Under the pieces are notes generated by a model that saw only the letters and a list, made by a program, of their open reading frames with translations, was not told where the DNA came from and did not search any database. Position numbers and translations under genes: made by a program. Shown here piece after piece: positions 17,747-27,574 of a DNA stretch of 64,000 bases (positions are counted from its first letter, which is position 1; every line of letters begins with the position of its first letter). Origin of the DNA: Sandaracinus amylolyticus (GTDB taxonomy: Bacteria > Myxococcota_A > Polyangia > Polyangiales > Sandaracinaceae); assembly GCF_000737325.1 (NCBI RefSeq), contig NZ_CP011125.1:9995945-10059944 (forward strand), given 5' to 3'.

Positions 17747-18680
17747 GCTGCTCGAGGAAGCGCTCGGGGAACGCGAACGCCGCGAGGTGTCCCGCGCCCT
17801 CGATCGTCGCGAACGCCTTGTACGGCGCGTCGACGTCGTCGACGAAGCGCGCGGCGAGCGCGTGCGGGGTCACGATGTCGTGCTCGCCCTGGAGCACGAT
17901 CACCGGCACCTCGAAGCACACCCCGCCCGCGCGCGCGTCGAACGTCGCGACCTCGGCGTGGAGTCGACCGAGCGAGAAGCGCAGGCCCCGCGCGATGTCG
18001 ACGAGATCGAGCCAGCCGTGCTGCGGCGACGAGAGCATCGCAGGCAGCGTCACGTCGCGGATCATGTCGGGCGCACCGGTGCGCGCGCCCGCGATGATGC
18101 GGTTGCGCCGATCGAAGTCGTCGCGCGTCCATCGCGCAGGGTCGGCGCCGATGCGCTCGAGCTCGCGCACCCCACGCCGATCCCCGCTCGCGCGCAGCGC
18201 GTCGATCGCGAGCCGGTGACCGAGCCCATCGGGGTCGCCGACGTTCTGATCGACACCGACGTACGCGTGGAAGAGCTCGGGCCGCCGCCGCACCATCTGC
18301 AGCGCGATCGCGCTCCCCACCGAGCTGCCGAGCACGATCACCTTCTCGTGCCCGAGCCGCGCTCGCAGGTGCATCGCGAGCTCGATGCCGTCCTCGGCGA
18401 GCCGCGCGAGCGAGAGCTCGCCGCGCGCGCCGTGACGCCCGAACGTCCTGCCGGCGCCGCGCTGATCCCAGTGCACCACGGTGAAGCAGCGCTCCCACGC
18501 GCGCAGGCGCGACGTGAAGATCGACGTCACCGCGCCCGGCCCGCCGTGCACGATCACGAGCACCGGGTTGCGCACGTCGTCGCCGCGCACCGAGATCCAC
18601 TGATCGATGCCGCCGAGCGACACGAAGCCCGCGAGATCGATCACGAACCGATCACGGAGCGCCCGGTACGCTGTACGCAT
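17712..18680 (-). CDS. Alpha/beta hydrolase, proline-iminopeptidase-like
   Basis: A 322-residue alpha/beta hydrolase. HGGPG (residues 45-49) forms the oxyanion hole, as in prolyl aminopeptidases. WDQRGAG follows. The nucleophile elbow is GSSVGS with Ser120. The acid is in VLQGEHD and the base in EGAGHLAAF. Lipid or ester hydrolysis is possible; the substrate is unknown. The start at 18680 is preferred, with an in-frame ATG 39 bp upstream as the alternative. The start codon sits inside an inverted repeat (GCATGT-N5-ACATGC), which suggests repression by a DNA-binding protein. Confidence 0.87.
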   Translation of the reverse strand: MRTAYRALRDRFVIDLAGFVSLGGIDQWISVRGDDVRNPVLVIVHGGPGAVTSIFTSRLRAWERCFTVVHWDQRGAGRTFGRHGARGELSLARLAEDGIELAMHLRARLGHEKVIVLGSSVGSAIALQMVRRRPELFHAYVGVDQNVGDPDGLGHRLAIDALRASGDRRGVRELERIGADPARWTRDDFDRRNRIIAGARTGAPDMIRDVTLPAMLSSPQHGWLDLVDIARGLRFSLGRLHAEVATFDARAGGVCFEVPVIVLQGEHDIVTPHALAARFVDDVDAPYKAFATIEGAGHLAAFAFPERFLEQLTRAWRGSVAR

Positions 18681-18693
18681 GTCGCGAACATGC
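18677..18693. promoter_or_regulatory. Candidate operator over the hydrolase start
   Basis: GCATGT-CGCGA-ACATGC is a perfect 6-bp inverted repeat overlapping the preferred start codon of the alpha/beta hydrolase gene. It lies in the short divergent region shared with the GntR-TetR fusion gene. The assignment to that regulator is an inference. Confidence 0.35.
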
Positions 18694-18735
18694 GCGAGAA
18701 TCGCAGACCAGCAACGCAACCGGCGATCACTGTGA

Positions 18736-18759
18736 TAGAACAGCGCACGCTCTGTACTA
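18736..18759. promoter_or_regulatory. Candidate operator of the GntR-TetR fusion regulator
   Basis: TAGAACAG-N8-CTGTACTA is an inverted repeat with 7 of 8 matching positions, ending 7 bp before the ATG of the regulator gene. Its position near the start and in the divergent region fits autoregulation. Confidence 0.4.
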
Positions 18760-18766
18760 GGTCGTG

Positions 18767-20056
18767 ATGGCCTCCGCTCGCATCGCCGCGCACTTCCGAG
18801 AGCAGATCCGATCGGGCGCGCTGCGACCCGGCGAGCGCCTCCCTCCGGTGCGCGAGCTCGCGCGCCGATGGCGCGTCGCGCTCGCGACGGCGAGCCGTGC
18901 GATCGCCGTTCTCAAGCAGGAGGGGCTCGTGCGCGCCGAGCCGCGCGTCGGCACGATCGTCGCCGCGCGATCCCGCGCGCGCACCGACCCCGAGCTCACG
19001 CCGGAGAGCATCGTGCGCGCCGCGATCACGATCGCCGACGTCGAGGGCCTCGACGCGGTCTCGATGCGCAGCGTCGCGGGTGCGCTCGGCGCGCCCGCGA
19101 TGTCGCTCTATCGCCACGTGCCGAGCAAGGACGAGCTCCTGCTCGCGATGATCGACGCGTGCTTCGCCGAGCTGCCCGAGCACGCGCCGAGCGGCGCGTG
19201 GCGCGCCGATCTCGGCGCAGCGATGCGCGCACAGTGGAAGCTCCATCGCGCGCATCCGTGGCTCGTGCGCGCGCTCTCGATCACCCGCCCCCAGATGCTC
19301 CCGAACGGCATGCGCTTCGCGGAGTCGGTGCTGCGCCCGCTCGACGGGCTCGGCCTCGATCCCGGCGAGATGATGCGCACCTACCTCGTGCTCATGAGCT
19401 TCGTGCGCGGCGTCGCGATCGGAGTGGACGCCGAGCTCGAGGCCGAGGCGACGAGCGGCATGACGAACGACGAGTGGATCGCCCAGCGCGAGCCCTCGTT
19501 CGCCGCAGCGCTCGAGGGAAGCTCGTACCCGACGCTCGCGCGCATGATCGCGGCGCCGCGCCTCGACGTCGAGCTCGACGCTGTCTTCGAGCTCGGCCTC
19601 GCGCGCCTGCTCGACGGTATCGACGCGATGCTCCGCGCGCCGTCGCGCGTCATGCTCGCGCCCGTCATGGGCAGTCGCGGCAGGCCGTATCGAACGTTCG
19701 TGATCGACGGCATCGAGGTGCTCGTCGGGCGCGCCGACGAGGACAACGATCACCTCACGTTCCACGTCGCGAAGAAGCGCGACCTCTGGCTCCACGTCGG
19801 CGGCGGGACGCCGGGCAGTCACGTCGTGGTGCGCAGCCCCGAGCGCGGCGATCCGCCCGACGCCGTCGTCGAGCGCGCTGCGCAGCTCGCCGCGTGGTAC
19901 TCGAAGGCGCGCGGCGCGCCGCGCGTCGAGGTGCACGTGTGCCGCGTGTCCGACGTCTCGAAGCCGAAGGGCGCGCCCGCGGGCAAGGTCGAGATCAAGC
20001 GCTTCTCGAAGCGCAAGGTGACGCCGACGCGCGGCGACGCAGAGGGCGACGATTGA
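18767..20056 (+). CDS. Three-domain fusion: GntR-type HTH, TetR-like domain, NFACT-R domain
   Basis: A 429-residue protein in one uninterrupted frame (numbering here counts the GTG at 18764 as 1). Residues 2-70 are a GntR winged helix, with RSGALRPGERLPPVRELA and the second-helix pattern TASRAIAVLKQEGLV. Residues 78-290 are a TetR-type HTH (AITIADVEGLDAVSMRSVAG, then SLYRHVPSKDELL) plus ligand-binding helices. Residues 308-421 are an NFACT-R/DUF814 domain: VGRADEDNDHLTFHVAKKRD, LWLHVGGGTPGSHVV, AAWYSKARGAP, and KPKGAPAGKVEI. The first two together are known; joining them to the RNA/ribosome-quality-control-type NFACT-R is odd. In-frame ATGs at 19652 and 19667 could give a separate NFACT-R protein. 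Confidence 0.85.
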   Translation: MASARIAAHFREQIRSGALRPGERLPPVRELARRWRVALATASRAIAVLKQEGLVRAEPRVGTIVAARSRARTDPELTPESIVRAAITIADVEGLDAVSMRSVAGALGAPAMSLYRHVPSKDELLLAMIDACFAELPEHAPSGAWRADLGAAMRAQWKLHRAHPWLVRALSITRPQMLPNGMRFAESVLRPLDGLGLDPGEMMRTYLVLMSFVRGVAIGVDAELEAEATSGMTNDEWIAQREPSFAAALEGSSYPTLARMIAAPRLDVELDAVFELGLARLLDGIDAMLRAPSRVMLAPVMGSRGRPYRTFVIDGIEVLVGRADEDNDHLTFHVAKKRDLWLHVGGGTPGSHVVVRSPERGDPPDAVVERAAQLAAWYSKARGAPRVEVHVCRVSDVSKPKGAPAGKVEIKRFSKRKVTPTRGDAEGDD

Positions 20057-20071
20057 TCTCGGACACGCCGA

Positions 20072-20794
20072 TCAGCGCACGAGCCGCTGCAGATCGACTC
20101 CGTCCGCGATCCGATCGCGCCACCCCGGGTCCTCGGCGATCGCCACCATCGCCTGCGCGAGCTGCTCGCCGGTGATCGATCGATACCGATCCCGCACCTT
20201 CGCGCCGCCGAGCGCGCCCACGAGGCTCAGGCCCGCGTCCGCGATCGCGCCGAAGACGTTCTCGCCCGCGCGCGGCGCGTCGCGATCCCCGAGGATGAAC
20301 GAGGGCCGCACGATCGTGTACGGAAGGCCGCTCTCCCGCAGCGTCGTCTCCACCTTCGTGCGCGCCGCGAGGTACGCGTTCTGCGCGCCGTCGCCCGCGC
20401 CGATCGACGACAGGTACACGAAGCGCTGCACGCCCGCGTCCTTCGCCGCGCGGATCGTCATCTCGGTGAGCGCGACGTCGACGGCGTCGTAGCTCTCCTT
20501 GCTCGCGTCGCGCCCGGCGCGCGCGGCCTCACGCGCCCTCGCGCGTGTCGTGCCGAGGCACCCGAACACCCACGTCGGACGGTGCGCGATCAGCGTCGCG
20601 CGCATCGCGCCCTCGTCCCAGGGCGTGGCGTCGAGGCGCGCGCCCATCTCCGAGAAGCGCGCGCGCCACGACTCGAGCGATGGAGAGTCGGGCCGCACGT
20701 GCGCGATCGCTCCGTGCCCTCGCGCCACCAATCGCGTGACTACGTGGCGTCCCGTCAGCCCGGTCGCGCCCACCACGAACCCCGCCCCCGTCAT
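20072..20794 (-). CDS. NAD(P)-binding protein, NmrA/SDR-like
   Basis: A 240-residue atypical short-chain dehydrogenase. The Rossmann glycine motif GATGLTGRHV is at the N-terminus. RFVYLSSIGAGDG corresponds to the strand with the active-site serine, and PYTIVRPSFILGDR follows, as in NmrA/YwnB-type proteins. The canonical YxxxK is only loosely present (YLAARTK). Such proteins act as isomerases, reductases or redox sensors. It is convergent with the fusion regulator and has no obvious operon partner. Confidence 0.82.
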   Translation of the reverse strand: MTGAGFVVGATGLTGRHVVTRLVARGHGAIAHVRPDSPSLESWRARFSEMGARLDATPWDEGAMRATLIAHRPTWVFGCLGTTRARAREAARAGRDASKESYDAVDVALTEMTIRAAKDAGVQRFVYLSSIGAGDGAQNAYLAARTKVETTLRESGLPYTIVRPSFILGDRDAPRAGENVFGAIADAGLSLVGALGGAKVRDRYRSITGEQLAQAMVAIAEDPGWRDRIADGVDLQRLVR

Positions 20795-20866
20795 GCGGCC
20801 GAACCTGCCGCGCGCCGTCTCGCATCACAAGGCCCGTCGCCACGCATCACCGCGATCAACAAGTTA

Positions 20867-21022
20867 TTTACAACTTCACCGCTTGTGGGACGCGACGCGG
20901 GGCGCAGGTCGATGCAGTGGGTCGTGCGTTTTCCGGGCTGGACACGTCGACAAGCTCAGAAAATTCGCAGCGAAAACCCTAGCGCAACGCGTCATTTACA
21001 GAGTTGACGCAGTTTACAACTT
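20867..21022 (+). promoter_or_regulatory. AT-rich control region of aceB-aceA with repeated TTTACA(ACTT) motifs
   Basis: A locally AT-richer stretch before the glyoxylate genes. TTTACAACTT occurs at 20867-20876 and 21013-21022. A related TTTACA-GAGTTGAC is at 20995. The first copy is part of AAGTT-N6-AACTT (20861-20876). The last two copies are 18 bp apart. This looks like a regulator array controlling acetate or fatty-acid metabolism; the regulator is not known from the sequence. Confidence 0.5.
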
Positions 21023-21079
21023 GACTGAGGTCAACGTGTGAAGCAGAACGCCGCACCGGCTCGCGAGCAGGAGAGGTCG

Positions 21080-22714
<1,635 letters not shown>

Positions 22715-22727
22715 GAGGAGAACCGAC

Positions 22728-23996
22728 GTGGCCAATCCGATCCAGAAGGACACCGATTCGTTCAGCGATCCTCGTTGGAAGGGCGTCGTCCGCCCGTACT
22801 CCGAGGAGCAGGTCCTCAAGCTCCGCGGCTCCGTTCGCGTCGAGTACACCCTCGCCGACAAGGGCGCGCGTCGCCTCTGGAAGTCGATGAAGGAGAAGCC
22901 GTTCGTCCGCACGCTCGGCGCCCTCACGGGCGGCCAGGCGGTGCAGATGGCGCGCGCGGGCCTCGACGGCATCTACTGCTCGGGCTGGCAGGTCGCCGCG
23001 GACGCGAACACGTCGGGCCACACGTATCCCGACCAGTCGCTCTATCCCGCCGACTCGGTGCCGAAGCTCGTCGAGCGCATCAACAACGCGCTGGCGCGCG
23101 CCGACCAGATCGACTGGTCGGAGGGCAAGACCGGTCGCGACTACTTCCTTCCGATCGTCGCGGACGCGGAGGCCGGCTTCGGCGGCCCGCTCAACGCGTA
23201 CGAGCTGATGAAGAACATGATCAAGGCGGGCGCCGCGGGCGTCCACTTCGAGGATCAGCTCGCCAGCGAGAAGAAGTGCGGCCACCTCGGCGGCAAGGTG
23301 CTCGTGCCGACCGCGCAGTTCGAGCGCTCGCTGCTCGCGGCGCGTCTCGCGGCGGACGTCTGCGGCGTCCCGACGGTGCTCATCGCGCGCACCGACGCGG
23401 AGAGCGCGAAGCTCCTCACGAGCGACATCGACGATCGCGACAAGCCCTTCTGCACGGGTGAGCGCTCGGCCGAGGGCTACTACTACGTCAAGCAGGGCAT
23501 CGAGCCCTGCATCGCGCGCGCGAAGGCGTACGCGAAGATCGCGGACCTGATCTGGATGGAGACCTCGACTCCGGATCTGAAGCTCGCGAAGCAGTTCTCG
23601 GAGGCGGTCCTCAAGGACAACCCCGACAAGATGCTCGCGTACAACTGCTCGCCGTCCTTCAACTGGAAGAAGAACCTCGACGAGGCGACCATCGCGAAGT
23701 TCCAGAAGGAGCTCGGCGCGATGGGCTACAAGTTCCAGTTCGTCACGCTCGCGGGCTTCCACGTCCAGAACTACTCGACGTTCATGCTCAGCGCCGACTA
23801 CAACGAGCGCGGCATGGCGGCGTACTCGGAGCTCCAGCAGAAGGAGTTCGCGGCCGAGTCGGTGGGCTACACCTCGACGAAGCACCAGCACGAGGTCGGC
23901 ACCGGCTACTTCGACGTGATCAGCGAGATCGTGTCGCAGGGCCAGAGCTCGACGAAGGCGCTCAAGGGCTCGACCGAGGAAGATCAGTTCCATTGA
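22728..23996 (+). CDS. aceA: Isocitrate lyase
   Basis: A 422-residue enzyme that splits isocitrate into glyoxylate and succinate, the companion of malate synthase. The signature [13 protein letters not shown] holds the catalytic cysteine. [17 protein letters not shown] and [14 protein letters not shown] carry substrate- and Mg-binding residues, and [12 protein letters not shown] is also conserved. The GTG at 22728 is preceded by a strong GAGAGGAGAA site overlapping the end of aceB. The pair allows growth on acetate and fatty acids, fitting the acyl-CoA dehydrogenase elsewhere in the window. Confidence 0.97.
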   Translation: MANPIQKDTDSFSDPRWKGVVRPYSEEQVLKLRGSVRVEYTLADKGARRLWKSMKEKPFVRTLGALTGGQAVQMARAGLDGIYCSGWQVAADANTSGHTYPDQSLYPADSVPKLVERINNALARADQIDWSEGKTGRDYFLPIVADAEAGFGGPLNAYELMKNMIKAGAAGVHFEDQLASEKKCGHLGGKVLVPTAQFERSLLAARLAADVCGVPTVLIARTDAESAKLLTSDIDDRDKPFCTGERSAEGYYYVKQGIEPCIARAKAYAKIADLIWMETSTPDLKLAKQFSEAVLKDNPDKMLAYNCSPSFNWKKNLDEATIAKFQKELGAMGYKFQFVTLAGFHVQNYSTFMLSADYNERGMAAYSELQQKEFAAESVGYTSTKHQHEVGTGYFDVISEIVSQGQSSTKALKGSTEEDQFH

Positions 23997-24047
23997 GCGA
24001 CGATTGGCACCCTGACGAAGGGTGTCAGTCGCTCGTGAGTGTGAGAG

Positions 24048-24089
24048 AAGCCCCCGTCTCGATCGTGATCGCGATCGACGGGGGCTTTT
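24048..24089 (+). terminator. Terminator of the aceB-aceA operon
   Basis: AAGCCCCCGTC (24048-24058) pairs perfectly with GACGGGGGCTT (24077-24087), followed by TT. A smaller hairpin, CACCCT-GACGA-AGGGTG, lies just after the aceA stop. Together they end the operon. Confidence 0.85.
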
Positions 24090-24241
24090 CTCGAAGGCCG
24101 GAAAACACGCGGAATTCGTGTGCTCGAATCGCCTACCCGTTTGAGTAGGCGCACGCGCTCCGCGATTGGGAAGACTGAAACCTCCACGCGGGTTCCCAAG
24201 TCGCCTCCCACGTACCAGCGCGGAGCTCCCCGGCTTCGCGC

Positions 24242-24301
24242 GCCCCTGGCCCGCCGCTCCCTCCCCCCTCCTGTCGCGGCGGGCCGGGGGCCCCCTTTTT
24301 T
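24242..24301 (+). terminator. Very strong hairpin with T-run, 40 bp before the next gene
   Basis: Bases 24242-24257 pair with 24276-24291 (16 bp including one wobble; perfect core GGCCCGCCGC/GCGGCGGGCC). The loop is 18 nt, and CCCC and six T residues follow. This is a second terminator after the aceA one. It sits just upstream of the GTG at 24342, so it might instead be an attenuator of that gene. A further hairpin, CGCCTAC-N8-GTAGGCG, is at 24130-24151. Confidence 0.6.
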
Positions 24302-24341
24302 CCGCTTCGCGCGCAGAGAGAACCTGCGGTAGACGGCGCGA

Positions 24342-24890
24342 GTGAGCGAGCGGCGCAACAGGCAGGGGTGGATCTGGGGCGGGCTGCTCGTCGCCTCGCT
24401 GGCGACCGCGGTCGTCGGGCTCGTGGACTGGCTCTCGAGCGGCGATGCCGATCCCGCGCCCGCGCCGCTCGCGCTCGATCAGCCGGGGATGCCGTTCGAT
24501 CCGTCGGGCGAGACCCCCGAGGCCGAGCCGCTGCCCGAAGGGTTCGTGCCGAACCTCCCCGCGGTGCCGACGCTCCCGCCGGGCGCGCGACCCGAGCGCG
24601 CGACCGACGAGGGTGAAGAGGGCCGGATGAGCGATCTCGCCGCCGAGATGCGCTTGGTCCAGGAGGCGCGCGCGATGGTCGCGACCGAGCCCGCAGTGGC
24701 GCTCTCGCTGCTCGAACAGCACCGCGCGCGCTTCCCCGACGGAGCGCTGCGCGAGGAGCGCGAGGTCTACGCGATCGAAGCGCTCGCCGCGCTCGGACGC
24801 ACCGACGAGGTCGAGCGGCGCTACCTCGAGTTCCGCGAGGACTTCCCGGAGTCGCCTCTGACCGAGCGCGTGCAGCGCGTCGTCGAGTGA
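24342..24890 (+). CDS. Membrane-anchored hypothetical with TPR-like C-terminus
   Basis: A 182-residue protein. One membrane anchor lies at about residues 11-32 (WGGLLVASLATAVVGLVDWL). A Pro/Glu-rich linker follows to about residue 95, then a helical region whose last 40 residues look like a TPR (YAIEALAALGRTDEVERRYLEFRE). This layout is common in myxobacterial cell-envelope proteins of unknown function. It starts at a GTG without a clear ribosome-binding site. It converges on the two-TM protein, with 4 bp between the stops. Confidence 0.6.
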   Translation: MSERRNRQGWIWGGLLVASLATAVVGLVDWLSSGDADPAPAPLALDQPGMPFDPSGETPEAEPLPEGFVPNLPAVPTLPPGARPERATDEGEEGRMSDLAAEMRLVQEARAMVATEPAVALSLLEQHRARFPDGALREEREVYAIEALAALGRTDEVERRYLEFREDFPESPLTERVQRVVE

Positions 24891-24894
24891 CGCA

Positions 24895-25257
24895 TCACGC
24901 CGCGCGTCGCACGTCGGAGGGTGCGGCCGGGGCCTTGCGGCGCCGCTCGATGCGCTGGACGAGCGACACCGCGAGGAGCCCGGCGAGCGCGCTCGCGCCC
25001 AGCGTGCCCAGCGCGAGCACGACGTGCACCCGCCGCGCTTCGTGACGCTCGCGGTACTGCCCCCAAGCGTACGAGTACGAGTGCAGCTGCTCGCCGGTGC
25101 ACAGGTCTTCGCGCTGACCGCCGTAGCCGCCGTAGGGGCTGCTCTCGGTGACGTAGCAGGGGACGATCGGCGCGAGCCAATAGAGCCCGACCGACAGCGA
25201 CGCGGCGATACCGAACATCAGGCCACCGGCGAGGACGAACGCGACCAGTTGTTTCAT
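24895..25257 (-). CDS. Small two-helix membrane protein
   Basis: A 120-residue protein with a hydrophobic segment at the N-terminus (LVAFVLAGGLMFGIAASLSVGLYW). An extracytoplasmic loop with two cysteines and a YGGYGGQ stretch follows. A second helix near the C-terminus (VVLALGTLGASALAGLLAVSLV) ends in a basic tail. No family is recognised. An in-frame ATG at 25368 would add 37 Pro/Arg-rich residues; the later start is preferred because it begins at the membrane segment. Neither start has a good ribosome-binding site. Confidence 0.5.
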   Translation of the reverse strand: MKQLVAFVLAGGLMFGIAASLSVGLYWLAPIVPCYVTESSPYGGYGGQREDLCTGEQLHSYSYAWGQYRERHEARRVHVVLALGTLGASALAGLLAVSLVQRIERRRKAPAAPSDVRRAA

Positions 25258-25393
25258 GCGAGCGGAGTCTACGGAGCCGGTCGGCGCGCCCGTCGAAGGT
25301 GGCGCGATCGGATTCGCGAGTGGCGGCTTCGGTGGGGAGCGCCTGGGGATCTCACGACGCGCGCTCATCTAGTGATCGAGAAGCAAGCCTCGC

Positions 25394-25552
25394 ATGGACC
25401 GCGACCGCTCGATCTCGCAGGCGCGACGCCGCGTCATTCGATGCGCGGCGCTCCTCGCGTGCGCGATCACGCTCTGCGGGTGCCCACCTCCGGCGCCTCC
25501 GAACCCCGACGCGGAGCCGCCGCCCGACTCGACGATCATGAGCGCGCGCTGA
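25394..25552 (+). CDS. Very small putative lipoprotein
   Basis: A 52-residue frame. After a basic N-terminus it has a hydrophobic stretch ending in a lipobox-like LCGC, then a Pro-rich tail (PPPAPPNPDAEPPP). Short Pro-rich lipopeptides of this kind occur near secreted cytochromes in myxobacteria. It lies 57 bp before the frameshifted cytochrome gene. There is no independent support beyond the signal-like sequence. Confidence 0.35.
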   Translation: MDRDRSISQARRRVIRCAALLACAITLCGCPPPAPPNPDAEPPPDSTIMSAR

Positions 25553-25609
25553 TCACGAACACGCGCGTCGTCGTGCCCGCCGAGCACGATGCATTGCGAC
25601 CCGAGCGCC

Positions 25610-26514
25610 ATGACGCATCGAACGCTCCTCGCCGTCGCCCTGATCACCCTCGCCGGCTGTGCCGACGACTCGCGCCCCGCGGGCCCGCGGCTCGCCGGGC
25701 CTCCGCCCGACGCCGGCACCACGACGCAGCCGCCCACGCCCGACACCGACCTGCCGTGTGCGATCGCCGAGACGCTCGCCGCACACTGCGGCACGTGTCA
25801 CGGCGCGACCCCGAGCGGCGGCGCGCCGATGTCGCTGGTGACGCGCGCCGATCTGATGCGCGCGTCGGCGATCGATCCTTCGCAGACCCACGCCGCGCGA
25901 TCGGTCGTGCGCATGCGCGCGACGTCGATGCGATGCCGCCCGTCGGTGCGCGCGTCGCCGAAGCGCAGATCGCCGCGTTCGAGGCGTGGATCGCCGACGG
26001 GATGCCCGCTGGGACGTGCGCCGTCGACGACCCGTGGAGCACGCCGGTCCAGTGCACGAGCATGCGCACGTGGACCGACGGCGACGACAAGTCGCCCGAG
26101 ATGAAGCCCGGCGGCACGTGCGTCTCGTGCCACGCGCGCGAGGCGGACGAGCCGCTCTTCTGGGCTGCGGGCACCGTCTATCCGACCGCGCACGAGCCCG
26201 ACGACTGTAACGGCGCGGACACGCGCGGCGCCGCGATCGTCGAGATCACCGACGCCGAGGGACGCGTCTCGCGCTTGGCCCCGAACCGCGCGGGCAACTT
26301 CTTCCTCGTGCGACCGAGCGACGAGGACGACGACGAGGACGAGGTCGAGCCGGGCGGCGCGCTCGCGACGCAGTTCGCGTATCCGTACACCGTGCGCGTG
26401 CTCTACGAAGGGCGCGAGCGCGCGATGCTGACGCCGCAGACGAGCGGCGACTGCAACGCGTGCCACACCACCGCGGGCACGAACGGCGCGCCGGGGCGCA
26501 TCCTGCTTCCGTGA
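25610..26514 (+). pseudogene. Frameshifted multihaem c-type cytochrome lipoprotein
   Basis: The gene is split across two frames. The N-terminal frame starts at ATG 25610 with a lipoprotein signal (LLAVALITLAGCADD) and the first haem site CGTCH. It then reads into nonsense Arg/Ser-rich sequence. From about 25915 the correct continuation is in the next frame: DVDAMPPVGARVAEAQIAAFEAWIADGMP, then haem sites CVSCH and CNACH, ending at 26514. Joining the frames near RSVVRMR/DVDAMPPVG restores an approximately 300-residue, three-haem secreted protein. The change is a net loss of 1 or gain of 2 bases near the GCGCGCG run at 25915-25922. It may be a true mutation or a sequencing error. Confidence 0.7.
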
Positions 26515-26515
26515 G

Positions 26516-27574
26516 TCACGCGGCGCGCTCGACGAGGCACGCGTCGCCGAACTCGTGCGCGAGATAGCCGCGCTCCTCGGCCTCGCGCGCCGCGTCGAGC
26601 AGGCGCGCGCGAGGCGCGAAGCCCTCGAGCAGCGCGTGGTGGCTGGTGCCGGGCTCGTGCATGCCGGACACGATCGCGTCGACGACGCGCGGCGGGCGCT
26701 CGGGGCCGAGCCGCAGCGTCGCGATCCCCGGGCCCGCATGCACCTCGCCGTCGTACGCGGCCGCGCTCTCGAGCGCGCGTACCACCGTCGTGCCGAGCGC
26801 GACGACGCGCCTTCCTTCGCGCCGCGCACGGCGGATCGCGCGCGCCGTCGCGTCGGGGATCGTGTACGGCTCGGGCAGCGGGAAGCGCGCGTCGAGCTTC
26901 GCGTCGCCGCTGCTCGAGAGCCCTGCCGCGTGCGTGAGCATCGCGATCTCGACGCCGCGCGCGACGAGCCGATCGAGCATCGCGTGATCGAGCACGAACC
27001 CCGCCGACGGCGGCTCGACCGACACCGGTGGACCGGCGATCGCGGTCTGCGCATCCCACAGCGCGAGCGGCGCGCGGAGGTGGCTGTACTGCACCGGCGC
27101 GCCTTCGCGCGCGATCCCTTCCCACACGTCGCGCGCCGTGCCCTCGAACGTCAGCAGCACGAGGCGCGGGTGCCCGTCGAGATCGGCGATCTCCGCGCGC
27201 AGCGTGGTCCCGAGCGCGAGCCGATCGCCGGGCCGCAGCGCAGGCGGAGCAGGGCGATCCTCGGTGCGCGCGCGCCAGTCGCCTTCCCCGAGCACGATCG
27301 CGCGCCACGCACGGATCTCGCGCGCGTCGAGCGTCAGGCGCGCCGCGAGGCGCACCTCGATCGACGCGCCGGTGCGGAGGTGCGTGCCGCGCAACGACGC
27401 GGGCAGCGTCCCCGAGTCGTTCACGACCAGGAGGTCTCCACCGCGGTCCCCACGAGCACCGCGCAGCACTTCCGGCAGCGCGCCGCGCGGGTGGTGCGCG
27501 ATGCGCCCCGACGCGTCGACGACCAGCAGCCGTCCGTCGCGCCGCGCGCGCGCCGCTTCGGTCGCGGGCTTCAC
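26516..27574 (-). CDS. queA: S-adenosylmethionine:tRNA ribosyltransferase-isomerase
   Basis: A 352-residue protein of QueA length and order. QueA transfers the ribosyl part of SAM to 7-aminomethyl-deazaguanine in tRNA to make epoxyqueuosine. Recognisable parts are LLVVNDSGTLPASLRG, GAPVQYSHLRAPLALWDAQTAIAG (matching the family's PPYI-type segment), GFVLDHAMLD and VVALGTTVVRALESAA, and the SGMHEPGTSHHALLEGF block. It differs from typical QueA at several usually invariant positions, so it may be a divergent paralogue. The GTG start overlaps the SDR stop by 4 bp (GTGA). Confidence 0.8.
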   Translation of the reverse strand: MKPATEAARARRDGRLLVVDASGRIAHHPRGALPEVLRGARGDRGGDLLVVNDSGTLPASLRGTHLRTGASIEVRLAARLTLDAREIRAWRAIVLGEGDWRARTEDRPAPPALRPGDRLALGTTLRAEIADLDGHPRLVLLTFEGTARDVWEGIAREGAPVQYSHLRAPLALWDAQTAIAGPPVSVEPPSAGFVLDHAMLDRLVARGVEIAMLTHAAGLSSSGDAKLDARFPLPEPYTIPDATARAIRRARREGRRVVALGTTVVRALESAAAYDGEVHAGPGIATLRLGPERPPRVVDAIVSGMHEPGTSHHALLEGFAPRARLLDAAREAEERGYLAHEFGDACLVERAA

